The position numbers were made by a program, and so were the translations under genes. Of a stretch of DNA of 64,000 nt, positions 55,584 through 64,000 are shown piece by piece. The DNA lies in assembly GCF_020164955.1 (NCBI RefSeq), contig NZ_JAIUHG010000003.1, positions 124,001 to 188,000 on the forward strand, read 5' to 3'. The notes beneath the pieces are model-generated. The model ran no database searches. It had not been told where the DNA came from and worked only from the letters and a program-made list of their open reading frames with translations. Source of the stretch: Mesorhizobium sp. CA8 (GTDB lineage Bacteria; Pseudomonadota; Alphaproteobacteria; Rhizobiales; Rhizobiaceae). Position 1 is the stretch's first letter. The number at the start of each line of letters is the position of its first letter.

Positions 55584-56240
55584 TTGCCGAAGATGCCTGA
55601 CACATGGCTAAAGATGATCCCGGAGCGTGTCGGCGATCATCTCTTCAAGGCTGCCGACACGATGGAGATCGTCTTGCAGCCGGCCTTGATGGTCAGGGTG
55701 GCCGCGGAACTTGGCGGCAGGGCGCGAGCATCGCGGCTCGACACCCGCCATCTGCTTCGTGACCAGCAGATAGAGCATCTCGCTCGAGCACTGCAGAGCG
55801 ATCTCGCCGCGAACGCGCCGAGTGACCCTTTTGTTTGCCGAGAGCATCGGCGCCGCGCTTGCGGTGAGGCTGCTCGGTCTCGATGGCCCAGACGTGGTTC
55901 GAGTGAACCGGTTGTCGCACGCTCAGCTAAACGTGTCCTCGAACACATCGAGACCGCTCTCCACGAGCCGCTTTCGATCGACCGCCTGAGCCGGGTTGCC
56001 GGCGCGAGCAGCTCGCATTTGCGCACATGGTTCAAGGCGGCGATGGGCGTCACCTTGCATCGCTACGTGCTGCGACGCCGCGTCGAAAGGGCATGCATTC
56101 TGCTGCGGCAAGGCGATCTGAGCACGAGCGAGGTTGCGGCATCGACGGGCTTCGCGCACCAGTCACATCTGGCGCATTGGATGCGCCGCGAGATCGGCCA
56201 GACGCCGCGCGACTTGCGACGGGCGCAGTCGCCCAGGTGA
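55584..56240 (+). pseudogene. AraC-family regulator remnant with compensating frameshifts
   Basis: The C-terminus (about residues 110-215) is an intact AraC double helix-turn-helix (LSIDRLSRVAGASSSHLRTWF, EVAASTGFAHQSHLAHWMRR). Before it, residues about 80-113 make no sense in this frame, while the next frame over 55822-55920 reads LLFAESIGAALAVRLLGLDG followed by PDVVRVNRLSHAQL, typical of the family. Two shifts (near 55815-55826 and at CTAAAC near 55926-55931) cancel. The sensory N-terminus is also missing, so the gene is decayed. Confidence 0.75.
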
Positions 56241-56250
56241 CGTTGACGTT

Positions 56251-57123
56251 TCAATCCTTCAGCGGCTTACCGAGCCGGCCGGCGAGATCCTGCGTGAACT
56301 GCCAGGCGACGCGGCCCGAACGGCTGCCGCGCGTCGTTGCCCACTCCAGCGCTTCGGCGCGCAGTTGCTCGGGATCGATCGTCAGGCCGTGATAGCGGAC
56401 ATAGCCGTCGATCATGTCGAGATATTCGTCCTGCGAGCATTTGTGGAATCCGAGCCAGAGACCGAAACGGTCGGATAGCGAGACTTTTTCTTCCACCGCT
56501 TCCGACGGGTTGATCGCGGTCGAGCGCTCATTGTCAATCATGTCACGCGGCAAAAGATGCCGCCGATTGGACGTGGCGTAGAAAATGACGTTGGCGGGCC
56601 GGCCCTCGACGCCGCCTTCCAGCGCCGCCTTCAGCGACTTGTAGGATGTGTCATCATGGTCGAAGGAGAGGTCGTCGCAAAACAGGATGAAGCGATAGGG
56701 AGCCGCCTTCAGGAGGCCCATCAGCTTGGGCAGCGTATCGATGTCCTCACGGTGGATCTCGATCAGCTTCAGCGGCCGCTCGAGCTTGTTTGAGGCGTTG
56801 ACGGTGGCATGCACGGCCTTGACCAGGGAGGATTTGCCCATGCCGCGCGCGCCCCACAACAGCACGTTGTTGGCCGCATAGCCGGATGCGAAGCGCTCGG
56901 TGTTGTCGAGCAGGATGTCGCGCACGCGGTCGACGCCGCGGATCAGGCCGATGTCGACGCGATTGACCTTGCGCACCGGCTCCAGATAGCCGGGATCAGC
57001 CTGCCAGACGAAGCAGTCGGCGAGGCCCAGGTCGGCCTGCGGAACCGGCGGCGGGGCGAGGCGGGAAACCGCCTCGATCAGGCGGTCCAGCTTCTTGTTC
57101 AAGGTGTCCAGGCTGTCGGTCAT
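56251..57123 (-). CDS. DUF815-family AAA ATPase
   Basis: The 290-residue protein has Walker A GARGMGKSS at 91-99 and Walker B FILFCDDLSF with Asp150-Asp151. The length and the surrounding DNERSTAINPSEAVEEKVSLSDRFGLWLGF match the DUF815 (YcaJ-unrelated) ATPase family of unknown function. It ends 10 bases from the convergent AraC remnant and is divergent from yajC. Confidence 0.85.
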   Translation of the reverse strand: MTDSLDTLNKKLDRLIEAVSRLAPPPVPQADLGLADCFVWQADPGYLEPVRKVNRVDIGLIRGVDRVRDILLDNTERFASGYAANNVLLWGARGMGKSSLVKAVHATVNASNKLERPLKLIEIHREDIDTLPKLMGLLKAAPYRFILFCDDLSFDHDDTSYKSLKAALEGGVEGRPANVIFYATSNRRHLLPRDMIDNERSTAINPSEAVEEKVSLSDRFGLWLGFHKCSQDEYLDMIDGYVRYHGLTIDPEQLRAEALEWATTRGSRSGRVAWQFTQDLAGRLGKPLKD

Positions 57124-57390
57124 TTTGGACCTTTTTGTTGAGGTATTTCAGCGTGTGGGAGCAGCTTCCATGACATCGCTGCAAGAACCAGCTCCAAGCT
57201 TTTGTTGGAGCATCATCTTTTCGGCGACCTCGAAGCGGCGTCCGCTGCGACGCTCTAGCACGCCGCAAATGGCTGGAAAAGCAACGGATTGGGCGCGCAG
57301 CGCAGTTGCATTGGCAACTTTACCGACTATATTCCGGCCAAATTTTCGCGGGGCGGCCGCGGCGGAATTTCACCATCCAGGAGTTTCTTG

Positions 57391-57729
57391 ATGTTCGTTA
57401 CACCGGCATACGCCCAGGGCGTCGGCGCTTCGCCAGACATGTTCATCTCGATTTTGCCGTTTGTCCTGATTTTCGTGATCATGTATTTTCTGATCATCCG
57501 GCCGCAGCGCGCGCAGCTCAAGAAGCGCCAGGAGATGCTGTCGGCCGTGCGCCGCGGCGATACGGTGGTGACCGGCGGCGGCTTCGTCGGCAAGGTGACC
57601 AAGGTGATCGACGACAACGAGCTGGAGATCGACCTTGGCGGCGGCACCAAGGTGACGGCGCTGCGCTCGACGATCTCGGACGTGCGCGTCAAGGGCGAGC
57701 CGGTGGCGAACCAGAACGCCAAGAAGTAA
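57391..57729 (+). CDS. yajC: Preprotein translocase subunit YajC
   Basis: The 112-residue protein has one membrane helix (MFISILPFVLIFVIMYFLII), the family signature RPQRAQLKKRQEMLS, and GDTVVTGGGFVGKVTKV. It associates with SecDF. The start at 57391 has CCAGGAG upstream. It is followed by secDF after 55 bases. Confidence 0.95.
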   Translation: MFVTPAYAQGVGASPDMFISILPFVLIFVIMYFLIIRPQRAQLKKRQEMLSAVRRGDTVVTGGGFVGKVTKVIDDNELEIDLGGGTKVTALRSTISDVRVKGEPVANQNAKK

Positions 57730-57784
57730 ATCCTAACCTCGATGGCGGAACGCTGCCGCTTGTACGCCTGAACGGATAAAACGA

Positions 57785-60334
57785 ATGCTCTATTTCTCGC
57801 GCCTGAAGATGATCCTGATCTGGCTTGCCGTGGCCATCACAGTGATCCTCGCCGCGCCCAATCTCTTCCCGGCGAGCATGCTGGCGCAATTGCCGAGCTG
57901 GGTGCCGAAGCGGCAGATGACGCTCGGCCTCGACCTTCAGGGCGGCTCGCACATCCTGCTCCAGATGGATCAGAACGACCTGATCAAGGATCAACTGGAA
58001 ACGACACGCGACGAGATCAGGACGCTGCTGCGCGATGCCAAGATCCAATATACCGGACTTGGCGGAACGGGCCGCACCGTGCAGGTGCGCATCAACGATC
58101 CGAGCCAGGTAGAAGCCGCAAAGACGGCGCTGAAGCCGATAACCAATCCGGTCGCGGCCGGCCTCTTTGCCGGCGGTTCCGTCCAGTCGATGACGCTGGA
58201 CGATTCCGAGCCCGGATTGTTGAAGTTCACCGTCACGGATGCGGGCATCAAGTACCGCACCTCGACGGCGCTGTCGCAGGCGATCGAGGTGGTCGAGCGG
58301 CGCGTCAACGCGCTCGGCACCACGGAACCTATCGTGCAGCGGCAAGGTGACGATCGCATTCTGGTTCAGGTGCCCGGACTGCAAAATCCGCAAAGGCTAA
58401 AGGACATCATCGGCCAGACCGCAAAGCTGACCTTCCAGATGGTCGATACGTCGGTGCCGGTCCAGGACGCGATCAAGAACCGTCCGCCGCCTGGCGATTC
58501 AGTCCTCTATTCGCAGGACGATCCTCCCGTTCCTTATCTGGTCGAAAACCGCGTCATCGTCTCGGGCGAAGACCTGTCGAATGCGACGCCGACTTATAAT
58601 TCACAGACCAATGAGCCGGTGGTTTCGTTCACCTTCAATTCCCGGGGAGCGACTAGGTTCGGCCAGGCGACCCAACAGAATGTCGGCAAGCCGTTCGCCA
58701 TCGTGCTCGACAACCAGGTGATTTCGGCGCCGGTGATCCGCGAGCCGATCCTCGGCGGTAGCGGTCAGATCTCCGGCAATTTCACGGCCGAGAGCGCCAA
58801 CGACCTCGCCGTCTTGCTGCGCGCCGGCGCCCTGCCGGCAAAGTTGACCATCATCGAAGAGCGCACGGTCGGCCCGGGCCTTGGCCAGGACTCGATTCAT
58901 GCGGGTAAAATCGCCGGCATCATCGGCTCGATCCTCGTCGTCGCCTTCATGTTTGTCGCCTATGGCTTCCTCGGCTTCCTCGCTAACGTCGCGCTCGCGG
59001 TCCACGTGGCCATGATCGTGGCCGTGCTGTCGCTGCTGGGCGCCACACTGACCTTGCCCGGCATCGCCGGTATCGTGCTCACCATCGGCATGGCGGTGGA
59101 CTCCAACGTTCTGATCTACGAGCGCATTCGCGAGGAGCGGCGGGCCGGCCGCTCGGTGATACAGGCGATCGATACGGGCTTCTCCAAGGCGCTGGCGACG
59201 ATCGTCGACTCCAACGTCACCTCGCTGATCGCCACCGTGGTGCTGTTCTGGCTGGGCACCGGCCCGGTCAAGGGTTTCGCCATCACCTATGCGATCGGCA
59301 TCCTGACCACGGTCTTCACCGCTTTCACCTTCACGCGCATGCTGGTGTCGATCTGGCTGCGCCGCGCCCGGCCGAAGGAACTGCCGCGCGCTCCGGTCAC
59401 CTTCATTCCTCCGGGCACCAGGATTCCGTTCATGGGTATCCGCCGCTGGACATTCGCGTTGTCCAGCCTGTTGTCGGTCCTGTCGGTTGTCGGATTCCTG
59501 ACCGTCGACATCAACTACGGCATCGACTTCAAAGGCGGCTCGATAATCGAGGTGCAGTCCAAGAAAGGCGACGCCGATCTCGGCAACATCCGCAACAGGC
59601 TGTCCGAGCTCAATATCGGCGAGATCCAGGTGCAGCAGTTCGGCGCGCCGAACGACGTGCTGATCCGCGTTGGCGCGCAGGACGCCGGCGAGAATGCCGA
59701 GCAGACCGTCATCGACAAGGTGCGGGGCGAGCTGCAGGATCAATATGATTTCCGCCGCGTCGAAGTGGTCGGCCCGACGGTGTCCGGCGAACTTGCCAAG
59801 CAGGGCACGATCGCCATGCTGATCGCGCTGGTCGGCATCCTGCTCTATGTCTGGTTCCGCTTCGAATGGCAGTTCGCGGTCGGCGCCATCATCGCCACGG
59901 TGCACGATGTGGTGATGACGATCGGCTTCTTCGTCCTGACCGGGCTGGAGTTCAACCAGTCGTCGCTGGCGGCGATCCTGACCATCATCGGCTACTCGCT
60001 GAACGATACGATCGTGGTCTATGACCGCGTACGCGAGGATCTTCGAAGATACAAGAAGATGCCGCTGCCGCAGCTGTTGAACAATGCCATCAACGAGACG
60101 CTGTCCAGAACCACGCTGACATCGGTCACCACCATCCTGGCGCTGCTCGCGCTGGTGCTGTTCGGCGGGGAGGTGATCCGCTCCTTCACGATGGCAATGC
60201 TGTTCGGCGTGGTGTTCGGCACCTATTCGTCGATCTTCATCGCCGCCCCGCTGCTGATCCTGTTCCGGTTGCGGCCGCAGGCCGCGGCCGAAGAGGAGAA
60301 GAAGCCGGTGAACGGCAAGCCCGTGGCGACCTGA
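57785..60334 (+). CDS. secDF: Fused protein translocase SecDF
   Basis: The 849-residue fusion has a SecD half (about 1-510: LGLDLQGGSHILLQM, then AVDSNVLIYERIREE) and a SecF half (about 540-835: GIDFKGGSIIEVQSK, then YSLNDTIVVYDRVRE). It has twelve membrane helices. It uses proton motive force to pull preproteins out of the Sec channel. A single SecDF gene is usual in Rhizobiales. Confidence 0.97.
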   Translation: MLYFSRLKMILIWLAVAITVILAAPNLFPASMLAQLPSWVPKRQMTLGLDLQGGSHILLQMDQNDLIKDQLETTRDEIRTLLRDAKIQYTGLGGTGRTVQVRINDPSQVEAAKTALKPITNPVAAGLFAGGSVQSMTLDDSEPGLLKFTVTDAGIKYRTSTALSQAIEVVERRVNALGTTEPIVQRQGDDRILVQVPGLQNPQRLKDIIGQTAKLTFQMVDTSVPVQDAIKNRPPPGDSVLYSQDDPPVPYLVENRVIVSGEDLSNATPTYNSQTNEPVVSFTFNSRGATRFGQATQQNVGKPFAIVLDNQVISAPVIREPILGGSGQISGNFTAESANDLAVLLRAGALPAKLTIIEERTVGPGLGQDSIHAGKIAGIIGSILVVAFMFVAYGFLGFLANVALAVHVAMIVAVLSLLGATLTLPGIAGIVLTIGMAVDSNVLIYERIREERRAGRSVIQAIDTGFSKALATIVDSNVTSLIATVVLFWLGTGPVKGFAITYAIGILTTVFTAFTFTRMLVSIWLRRARPKELPRAPVTFIPPGTRIPFMGIRRWTFALSSLLSVLSVVGFLTVDINYGIDFKGGSIIEVQSKKGDADLGNIRNRLSELNIGEIQVQQFGAPNDVLIRVGAQDAGENAEQTVIDKVRGELQDQYDFRRVEVVGPTVSGELAKQGTIAMLIALVGILLYVWFRFEWQFAVGAIIATVHDVVMTIGFFVLTGLEFNQSSLAAILTIIGYSLNDTIVVYDRVREDLRRYKKMPLPQLLNNAINETLSRTTLTSVTTILALLALVLFGGEVIRSFTMAMLFGVVFGTYSSIFIAAPLLILFRLRPQAAAEEEKKPVNGKPVAT

Positions 60335-60358
60335 CGCCCGTCTAAATCAAAGAGATAA

Positions 60359-60405
60359 AGCATGATGTCGTCCGAAAGCCGCTCCACATTTTTCGGCATC
60401 ATGCT
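60359..60405. repeat. Intergenic palindromic element, copy E
   Basis: A 9-base inverted repeat (AGCATGATG at 60359-60367, CATCATGCT at 60397-60405) encloses the core CCGAAAGCCGCTCCACATTT. It fills the gap between secDF and the NDUFAF3-like gene. Confidence 0.65.
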
Positions 60406-60413
60406 CTAGACCC

Positions 60414-60803
60414 ATGGCCAAAGGCATCATCATCCGCGAGGCGCATTTCCCGGGCAAGGCGCCGATCGAGGCCTATGGCAATGGCGGCTTCCGCTTTGCC
60501 GACATGTCGCATCGCGGATCGCTGCTCGTCCTGCCGTCGGGCATCCACGGCTGGGAACCCGCCGATCCGCTGGCGCTGAAGGCCGCGGATTTCGACAAGC
60601 TGTTCGCCGAAGCCGGCAAGGTCGAGATCCTGCTGGTCGGTATGGGCAAGGATTTGCGGCCGCTGCCGGCGCCTTTGCGCGTCGCGCTCAAGGAGGCCGG
60701 CATCTCGGCCGACCCGATGTCTACCGGAGCGGCGGTACGGACCTACAATGTGCTCCTGGCGGAGGATCGCGCCGTCGCCGCCGCGCTGATCGCCGTCGAT
60801 TGA
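60414..60803 (+). CDS. Mth938/NDUFAF3-family protein
   Basis: The 129-residue protein of the Mth938-like fold (DUF498) contains GFRFADMSHRGSLLVLPSGIHGWEP, then KVEILLVGMGKDLRPLP and GISADPMSTGAAVRTYNVLL. Human NDUFAF3, a complex I assembly factor, belongs to this family. The next gene starts directly at its stop codon and belongs to the family of NDUFAF6, another such factor. A role in respiratory complex I assembly is therefore a reasonable inference. Confidence 0.85.
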   Translation: MAKGIIIREAHFPGKAPIEAYGNGGFRFADMSHRGSLLVLPSGIHGWEPADPLALKAADFDKLFAEAGKVEILLVGMGKDLRPLPAPLRVALKEAGISADPMSTGAAVRTYNVLLAEDRAVAAALIAVD

Positions 60804-61667
60804 ATGGCCGGCGCTTCCAACATGGTGACGGGCGACATCGTCATGGACGCGGCGCGCGCCGCCGATCACGACCGGTATCTGTCGGCGCTCTACGCGCCGG
60901 CCGACAAGCGCGACGCGCTGCTTGCGCTCTACGCCTTCAACGCCGAAATCGCCGGCGTGCGCGATCGCATTCACGAGCCGCTGCCGGGCGAGGTCAGGCT
61001 GCAATGGTGGCGCGACGTCATCGCGGCCGAAGGGGATACCGAGACAGGTCACCCGACCGCCGATGCGCTGCGCGCCACGATCGCCGCCTATCATCTGCCG
61101 AAGGCTGCCTTCGAGAACATGCTCGAGGCACGGATATTCGATCTCTATGACGACCCGATGCCCTCGCGGACCGACCTCGAAGGCTATTGCGGCGAAACCG
61201 CCGCGGCGCTGATCCAGCTTGCGGCGATGGTGCTCGATCCGGCGGCGGCGCCGGGCTTCGCCGATCTGGCGGGGAGGGCCGGCTGCGCGCAGGCCATCGC
61301 CGGGCTGCTGCTTCTGCTACCGTTGCATCGTCGGCGCGGACAGTGCTTTGTGCCGGCCGACATACTGGCGGCAGCCGGCACGACGCCGGAAGAGTTCGTG
61401 AAAAGCGAGGGTGGGGCTGCGGCGGAGCGCGCGGTGGCGGCAATGATCGCGCTGGCGCGGGAGCATCTCAACGCCTTCGAGAAGGGTGCGCCAACGCTTC
61501 CCGTTTCGTTGCGCCCGGCCTTCCTGCCGCTGGCGCTGACTCGCGCCTATCTCGACAAGATGGAGAAGGCGGGCAGGTCGCCGCTTGGTGGGACAGCGAC
61601 GCTCTCCACCTTGCGCCGGCACTGGCTGCTCTTGCGTCATGCGATGCGGGGCTGGACGCCCCTTTGA
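60804..61667 (+). CDS. Squalene/phytoene synthase-family protein, NDUFAF6-like
   Basis: The protein has up to 287 residues; the ATG follows the previous stop without a gap, and a start 6 codons on is possible. It has the all-helical prenyl-synthase fold: DKRDALLALYAFNAEIAGVRD and QWWRDVI. The DxxxD magnesium motifs needed for phytoene synthase are missing (NAEIAGVRD in place of the first), so it is unlikely to make isoprenoids. This matches the NDUFAF6 group linked to complex I assembly. A 16-base palindrome covers the stop codon (61664-61679). Confidence 0.85.
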   Translation: MAGASNMVTGDIVMDAARAADHDRYLSALYAPADKRDALLALYAFNAEIAGVRDRIHEPLPGEVRLQWWRDVIAAEGDTETGHPTADALRATIAAYHLPKAAFENMLEARIFDLYDDPMPSRTDLEGYCGETAAALIQLAAMVLDPAAAPGFADLAGRAGCAQAIAGLLLLLPLHRRRGQCFVPADILAAAGTTPEEFVKSEGGAAAERAVAAMIALAREHLNAFEKGAPTLPVSLRPAFLPLALTRAYLDKMEKAGRSPLGGTATLSTLRRHWLLLRHAMRGWTPL

Positions 61668-61679
61668 CGTAAACGTCAA
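61664..61679. repeat. Palindrome over the stop codon
   Basis: TTGACGT-AA-ACGTCAA is a perfect 16-base palindrome that includes the TGA of the NDUFAF6-like gene. It may be a hairpin or a regulator site for the opposite strand. Confidence 0.45.
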
Positions 61680-61684
61680 TCATG

Positions 61685-61909
61685 CTAGGGATTCCGTTGC
61701 GTGGACGCGCGTCAATCGACGCCTTCACGCGCGCTCGAATTGATGCCAAGCGCTCAGCATGCTGTTCTTCCTCGCACTGGAACGCTCGCTGGGCGGCACG
61801 GATAACCTCGCTCGCAGAGCCGAATGAAATGAGCCGTCCTCGACCTTTTCGCGGATCATGCGCGCCATGGCTGTGGTGACGGTGACGGACAATTTTCGGG
61901 GGCTTCCAT
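61685..61909 (-). pseudogene. Broken type II antitoxin gene (ParD/CopG-like)
   Basis: The minus strand reads KLSVTVTTAMARMIREKVED and GSF in one frame, then GSASEVIRAAQRAFQCEEEQ and ERLASIRARVKASID in another. The pieces join into a ribbon-helix-helix antitoxin (usual motif GRYGSASEVIR) if 5 bases are removed at CATTTCATTC, a near-perfect 5-base tandem duplication. The start codon is also out of frame and no toxin gene follows, so it is a relic. Confidence 0.65.
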
Positions 61910-61979
61910 GAAACGGCTCCGTTAGGCAGCGAGTAGAATTCTACTCCATCCTCGAGATCAGCCAAAGGTGCCCGGATAT

Positions 61980-62513
61980 CTACCCTGCGGCTGGGCTGTC
62001 ACCAGGCACGGCAGCGCTGATACGCCGTGTCGTACCGAAACTCCGCCCGAACGCATGGCCCTGCGCATCCGTGAAATTTGCTTCCAACTCGACCAGCGCG
62101 TCAACGACCGCAGGCGCTTCTGAGTTGGGGTTTTCTCGCTGGAACCGGGCGCTGACGTACACGCCTTGAGGATGTGACGGATTGAGACGGGCCTGGATGG
62201 CCCAGAACGATGAAAGCGAATACAGCGTCTTCATGAAATCGAGCAGCAACTCGTCAGTGTAGGGCCCTTTGACACTCTGCACGGCGATTATTCGCTTCAG
62301 GCTTCGGTCGCGGTTCTCGATGTAACGTTCATTGTCGTACAGCCAGCCTTTGCCGCCATGAGGCTGGCCGATCAAGGCTTCAAGCGCCGGTAGATGAACC
62401 GCGCGCAGCTTTTGCAGATTGCCGCATCTGATATAGATGCTCCAGACTATCTCATAGTCACCTGCGAAAGCTTCGTCACTTGTCGGCAAATCCGGCGGCA
62501 GAAGCTGAGGCAT
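61980..62513 (-). CDS. Hypothetical protein
   Basis: The 177-residue soluble protein shows YEIVWSIYIRCGNLQKLRAV, then GGKGWLYDNERYIENRDRSL and ELLLDFMKTLYSLSSFWAIQ. No family is recognised. It is the second gene of a likely unit with trmFO (21-base gap on the same strand). Confidence 0.65.
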   Translation of the reverse strand: MPQLLPPDLPTSDEAFAGDYEIVWSIYIRCGNLQKLRAVHLPALEALIGQPHGGKGWLYDNERYIENRDRSLKRIIAVQSVKGPYTDELLLDFMKTLYSLSSFWAIQARLNPSHPQGVYVSARFQRENPNSEAPAVVDALVELEANFTDAQGHAFGRSFGTTRRISAAVPGDSPAAG

Positions 62514-62534
62514 CCTGGAGCGCTTCGCCTCGGT

Positions 62535-63944
62535 CTACTCCGCCGCTTCCGCCCGCGCCGGCAGCCCCAGCCATTGTTGGCAATCGGCCAAAGCGCGCGA
62601 GGTGATGGCGTGGCGTTTGGCGACGGTCTTGTCCTTGCCGCGCAGGCGTTTGCCTTCGGCCTTCGGCGCTTCCACCGGCGGGAACAGGCCGAAATTGACG
62701 TTCATCGGCTGGAAGGATCGCTTGCCCGGTTCGTCGTCCGAGACGATATGGCCGCCGGTGATGTGGTTGAGCAGCGCGCCGAAAGCGGTGGTCGAGGGCG
62801 GCAGCGACGGCGCCTGGCCGAGCCGTTCTGCGGCGGCGAAGCGGCCGGCGAGCAGGCCGATGGCAGCGCTTTCGACATAGCCTTCGCAGCCGGTGATCTG
62901 GCCGGCAAAGCGCAGGCCGGGGCGCGACTTCAACTGTAGCGAAGGATCGAGGAGCGTCGGCGAGTTGATATAGGTGTTGCGGTGCAGGCCGCCGAGACGC
63001 GCAAATTCCGCGTTTTCCAGTCCCGGAATGGTGCGGAAGATGCGCACCTGCTCGGCATGCTTCAGCTTGGTCTGGAAACCGACCATGTTGTAAAGCGTGC
63101 CCAGCGCATTGTCCTGGCGAAGCTGCACCACCGCATAGGCCTTGACCGCCGGATGGTGGACGTTGGTCAGCCCCATTGGCTTCATCGGCCCGTAGCGCAA
63201 GGTCTCCACGCCGCGCTCGGCCATCACCTCGATCGGCAGGCAGCCGTCGAAATACGGCGTGCCTTCCCACTCTTTGAACTCGGTTTTCTGTCCCTCCAGC
63301 AGCGCTGCCACGAAGGCGAGATACTGGTCCTTGTCCATCGGGCAGTTGATATAGTCCTTGCCGGTGCCGCCGGGCCCGACCTTGTCGTAGCGCGACTGGA
63401 ACCAGGCCGTGTTCATGTCGATCGTGTCGAAATGCACGATCGGCGCGATGGCGTCGAAGAACGCGAGCGCATCGGCGCCGGTGGCCTCGGCTATCGACTG
63501 CGCCAGCGAGGGCGCCGTCAGCGGGCCCGTGGCGATGATCGCCTGGTCCCAATCCTTGGGCGGCAGCCCCGGCACTTCCTCGCGCTGGATGGTGATCAGC
63601 GGATGCGCTTCGATCTTTGCGGTGACCGCGTCGGAAAAGCCGTCGCGGTCGACGGCCAGCGCGCCGCCGGCCGGCACCTGGTTGGCGTCGCCCGCGCTCA
63701 TGATCAGCGAGCCGGCCAGCCGCATTTCGGCATGCAGCAGGCCGACGGCGTTGTTTTCTGCGTCGTCGGAGCGGAAGGAGTTTGAGCAGACCAACTCGGC
63801 CAAGCCGTCGGTCTTATGCGCGTCGGTGCCGCGCACAGGGCGCATTTCATGCAGCACGACCGGGACGCCGGCTTGCGCGATCTGCCATGCGGATTCGGAG
63901 CCGGCGAGGCCGCCGCCGATGACGTGTATGGGATTTTTGCTCAT
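62535..63944 (-). CDS. trmFO: Methylenetetrahydrofolate-tRNA-(uracil-5-)-methyltransferase TrmFO
   Basis: The 469-residue flavoprotein begins [20 protein letters not shown], an FAD-binding Rossmann motif at 10-15. It also has [32 protein letters not shown] and [20 protein letters not shown], all typical of TrmFO. It methylates U54 of tRNA to ribothymidine using folate. The ATG at 63944 is chosen over an in-frame start 12 codons upstream because the FAD motif should lie at the N-terminus. Confidence 0.96.
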   Translation of the reverse strand: MSKNPIHVIGGGLAGSESAWQIAQAGVPVVLHEMRPVRGTDAHKTDGLAELVCSNSFRSDDAENNAVGLLHAEMRLAGSLIMSAGDANQVPAGGALAVDRDGFSDAVTAKIEAHPLITIQREEVPGLPPKDWDQAIIATGPLTAPSLAQSIAEATGADALAFFDAIAPIVHFDTIDMNTAWFQSRYDKVGPGGTGKDYINCPMDKDQYLAFVAALLEGQKTEFKEWEGTPYFDGCLPIEVMAERGVETLRYGPMKPMGLTNVHHPAVKAYAVVQLRQDNALGTLYNMVGFQTKLKHAEQVRIFRTIPGLENAEFARLGGLHRNTYINSPTLLDPSLQLKSRPGLRFAGQITGCEGYVESAAIGLLAGRFAAAERLGQAPSLPPSTTAFGALLNHITGGHIVSDDEPGKRSFQPMNVNFGLFPPVEAPKAEGKRLRGKDKTVAKRHAITSRALADCQQWLGLPARAEAAE

Positions 63945-64000
63945 GAGCGCCGGAATAATCGCTTGTCGGCGCGATTGCAATTGCCGGCCAAATGACCGGC

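Noticed and set aside
60804..61667. Phytoene or squalene synthase for carotenoid/hopanoid production
   Set aside because: The DxxxD metal motifs are missing and no other isoprenoid genes are adjacent.

Overview
The window is high-GC, gene-dense chromosomal DNA of an alphaproteobacterium of the order Rhizobiales. A Mesorhizobium-like organism fits best, but this is inferred from content and not from a database match. Supporting signs are a fused SecDF, a PopZ-type polar organiser, an ExoR homologue, the order argS - SPOR protein - nagZ - scpA - scpB - tatABC - serS - surE - pcm - LysM/M23, and a family of short intergenic palindromic elements of the kind rhizobia carry.

1-21 kb is metabolic and accessory. 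A MocR-type regulator runs off the left edge and is divergent from an EamA transporter. Then follow a zinc alcohol dehydrogenase, a DUF4262 protein, and a glutathione-dependent isomerase plus a short FAH-fold hydrolase. A LuxR-type response regulator lies convergent to a FIST sensor/hybrid histidine kinase pair that resembles the NosP/NahK nitric-oxide module. Next is a molybdenum hydroxylase operon (2Fe-2S, molybdopterin and FAD subunits) of the form II 'AYRGAGR' type. After it come an acyltransferase, an SRPBCC protein, CutC with a GNAT protein, an AhpD-like protein behind a striking tandem operator, a cupin, and an EmrAB-type efflux pair. A decayed locus follows, in which a hydroxyacid dehydrogenase start is fused by deletion to an SDR tail beside an intact DapA-family aldolase.

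21.3-25.7 kb is sparse and looks like a decayed accessory segment. It holds a P-loop kinase-like gene, several small genes, a frameshifted lipoprotein and long non-coding stretches. It ends exactly at the 3' end of a tRNA-Asn gene. No integrase or att repeat was seen.

26-41 kb holds tRNA-Cys, a PIMT-like methyltransferase, a TolC-family protein, PopZ, valS, an OmpP1/FadL-like outer-membrane protein behind three palindromes, ilvD overlapping exoR, xthA, a VOC protein, an A-type Fe-S carrier, dgt and argS.

42.5-64 kb is the conserved cell-envelope, chromosome and secretion block: a giant SPOR protein, nagZ, scpAB, tatABC, serS, surE, a second PIMT-like gene, a LysM/M23 lipoprotein, a DUF815 ATPase, yajC, and secDF. 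After secDF come bacterial relatives of the complex I assembly factors NDUFAF3 and NDUFAF6. A broken AraC gene and a broken antitoxin gene interrupt the block, and trmFO closes the window. No CRISPR array, insertion sequence, prophage or complete new defence system was found. The most interesting points are the FIST/kinase module beside the form II hydroxylase, the tandem operator at 16.1 kb, the secDF-NDUFAF3-NDUFAF6 cluster, the dispersed palindromic repeat family and several fresh gene-decay scars.
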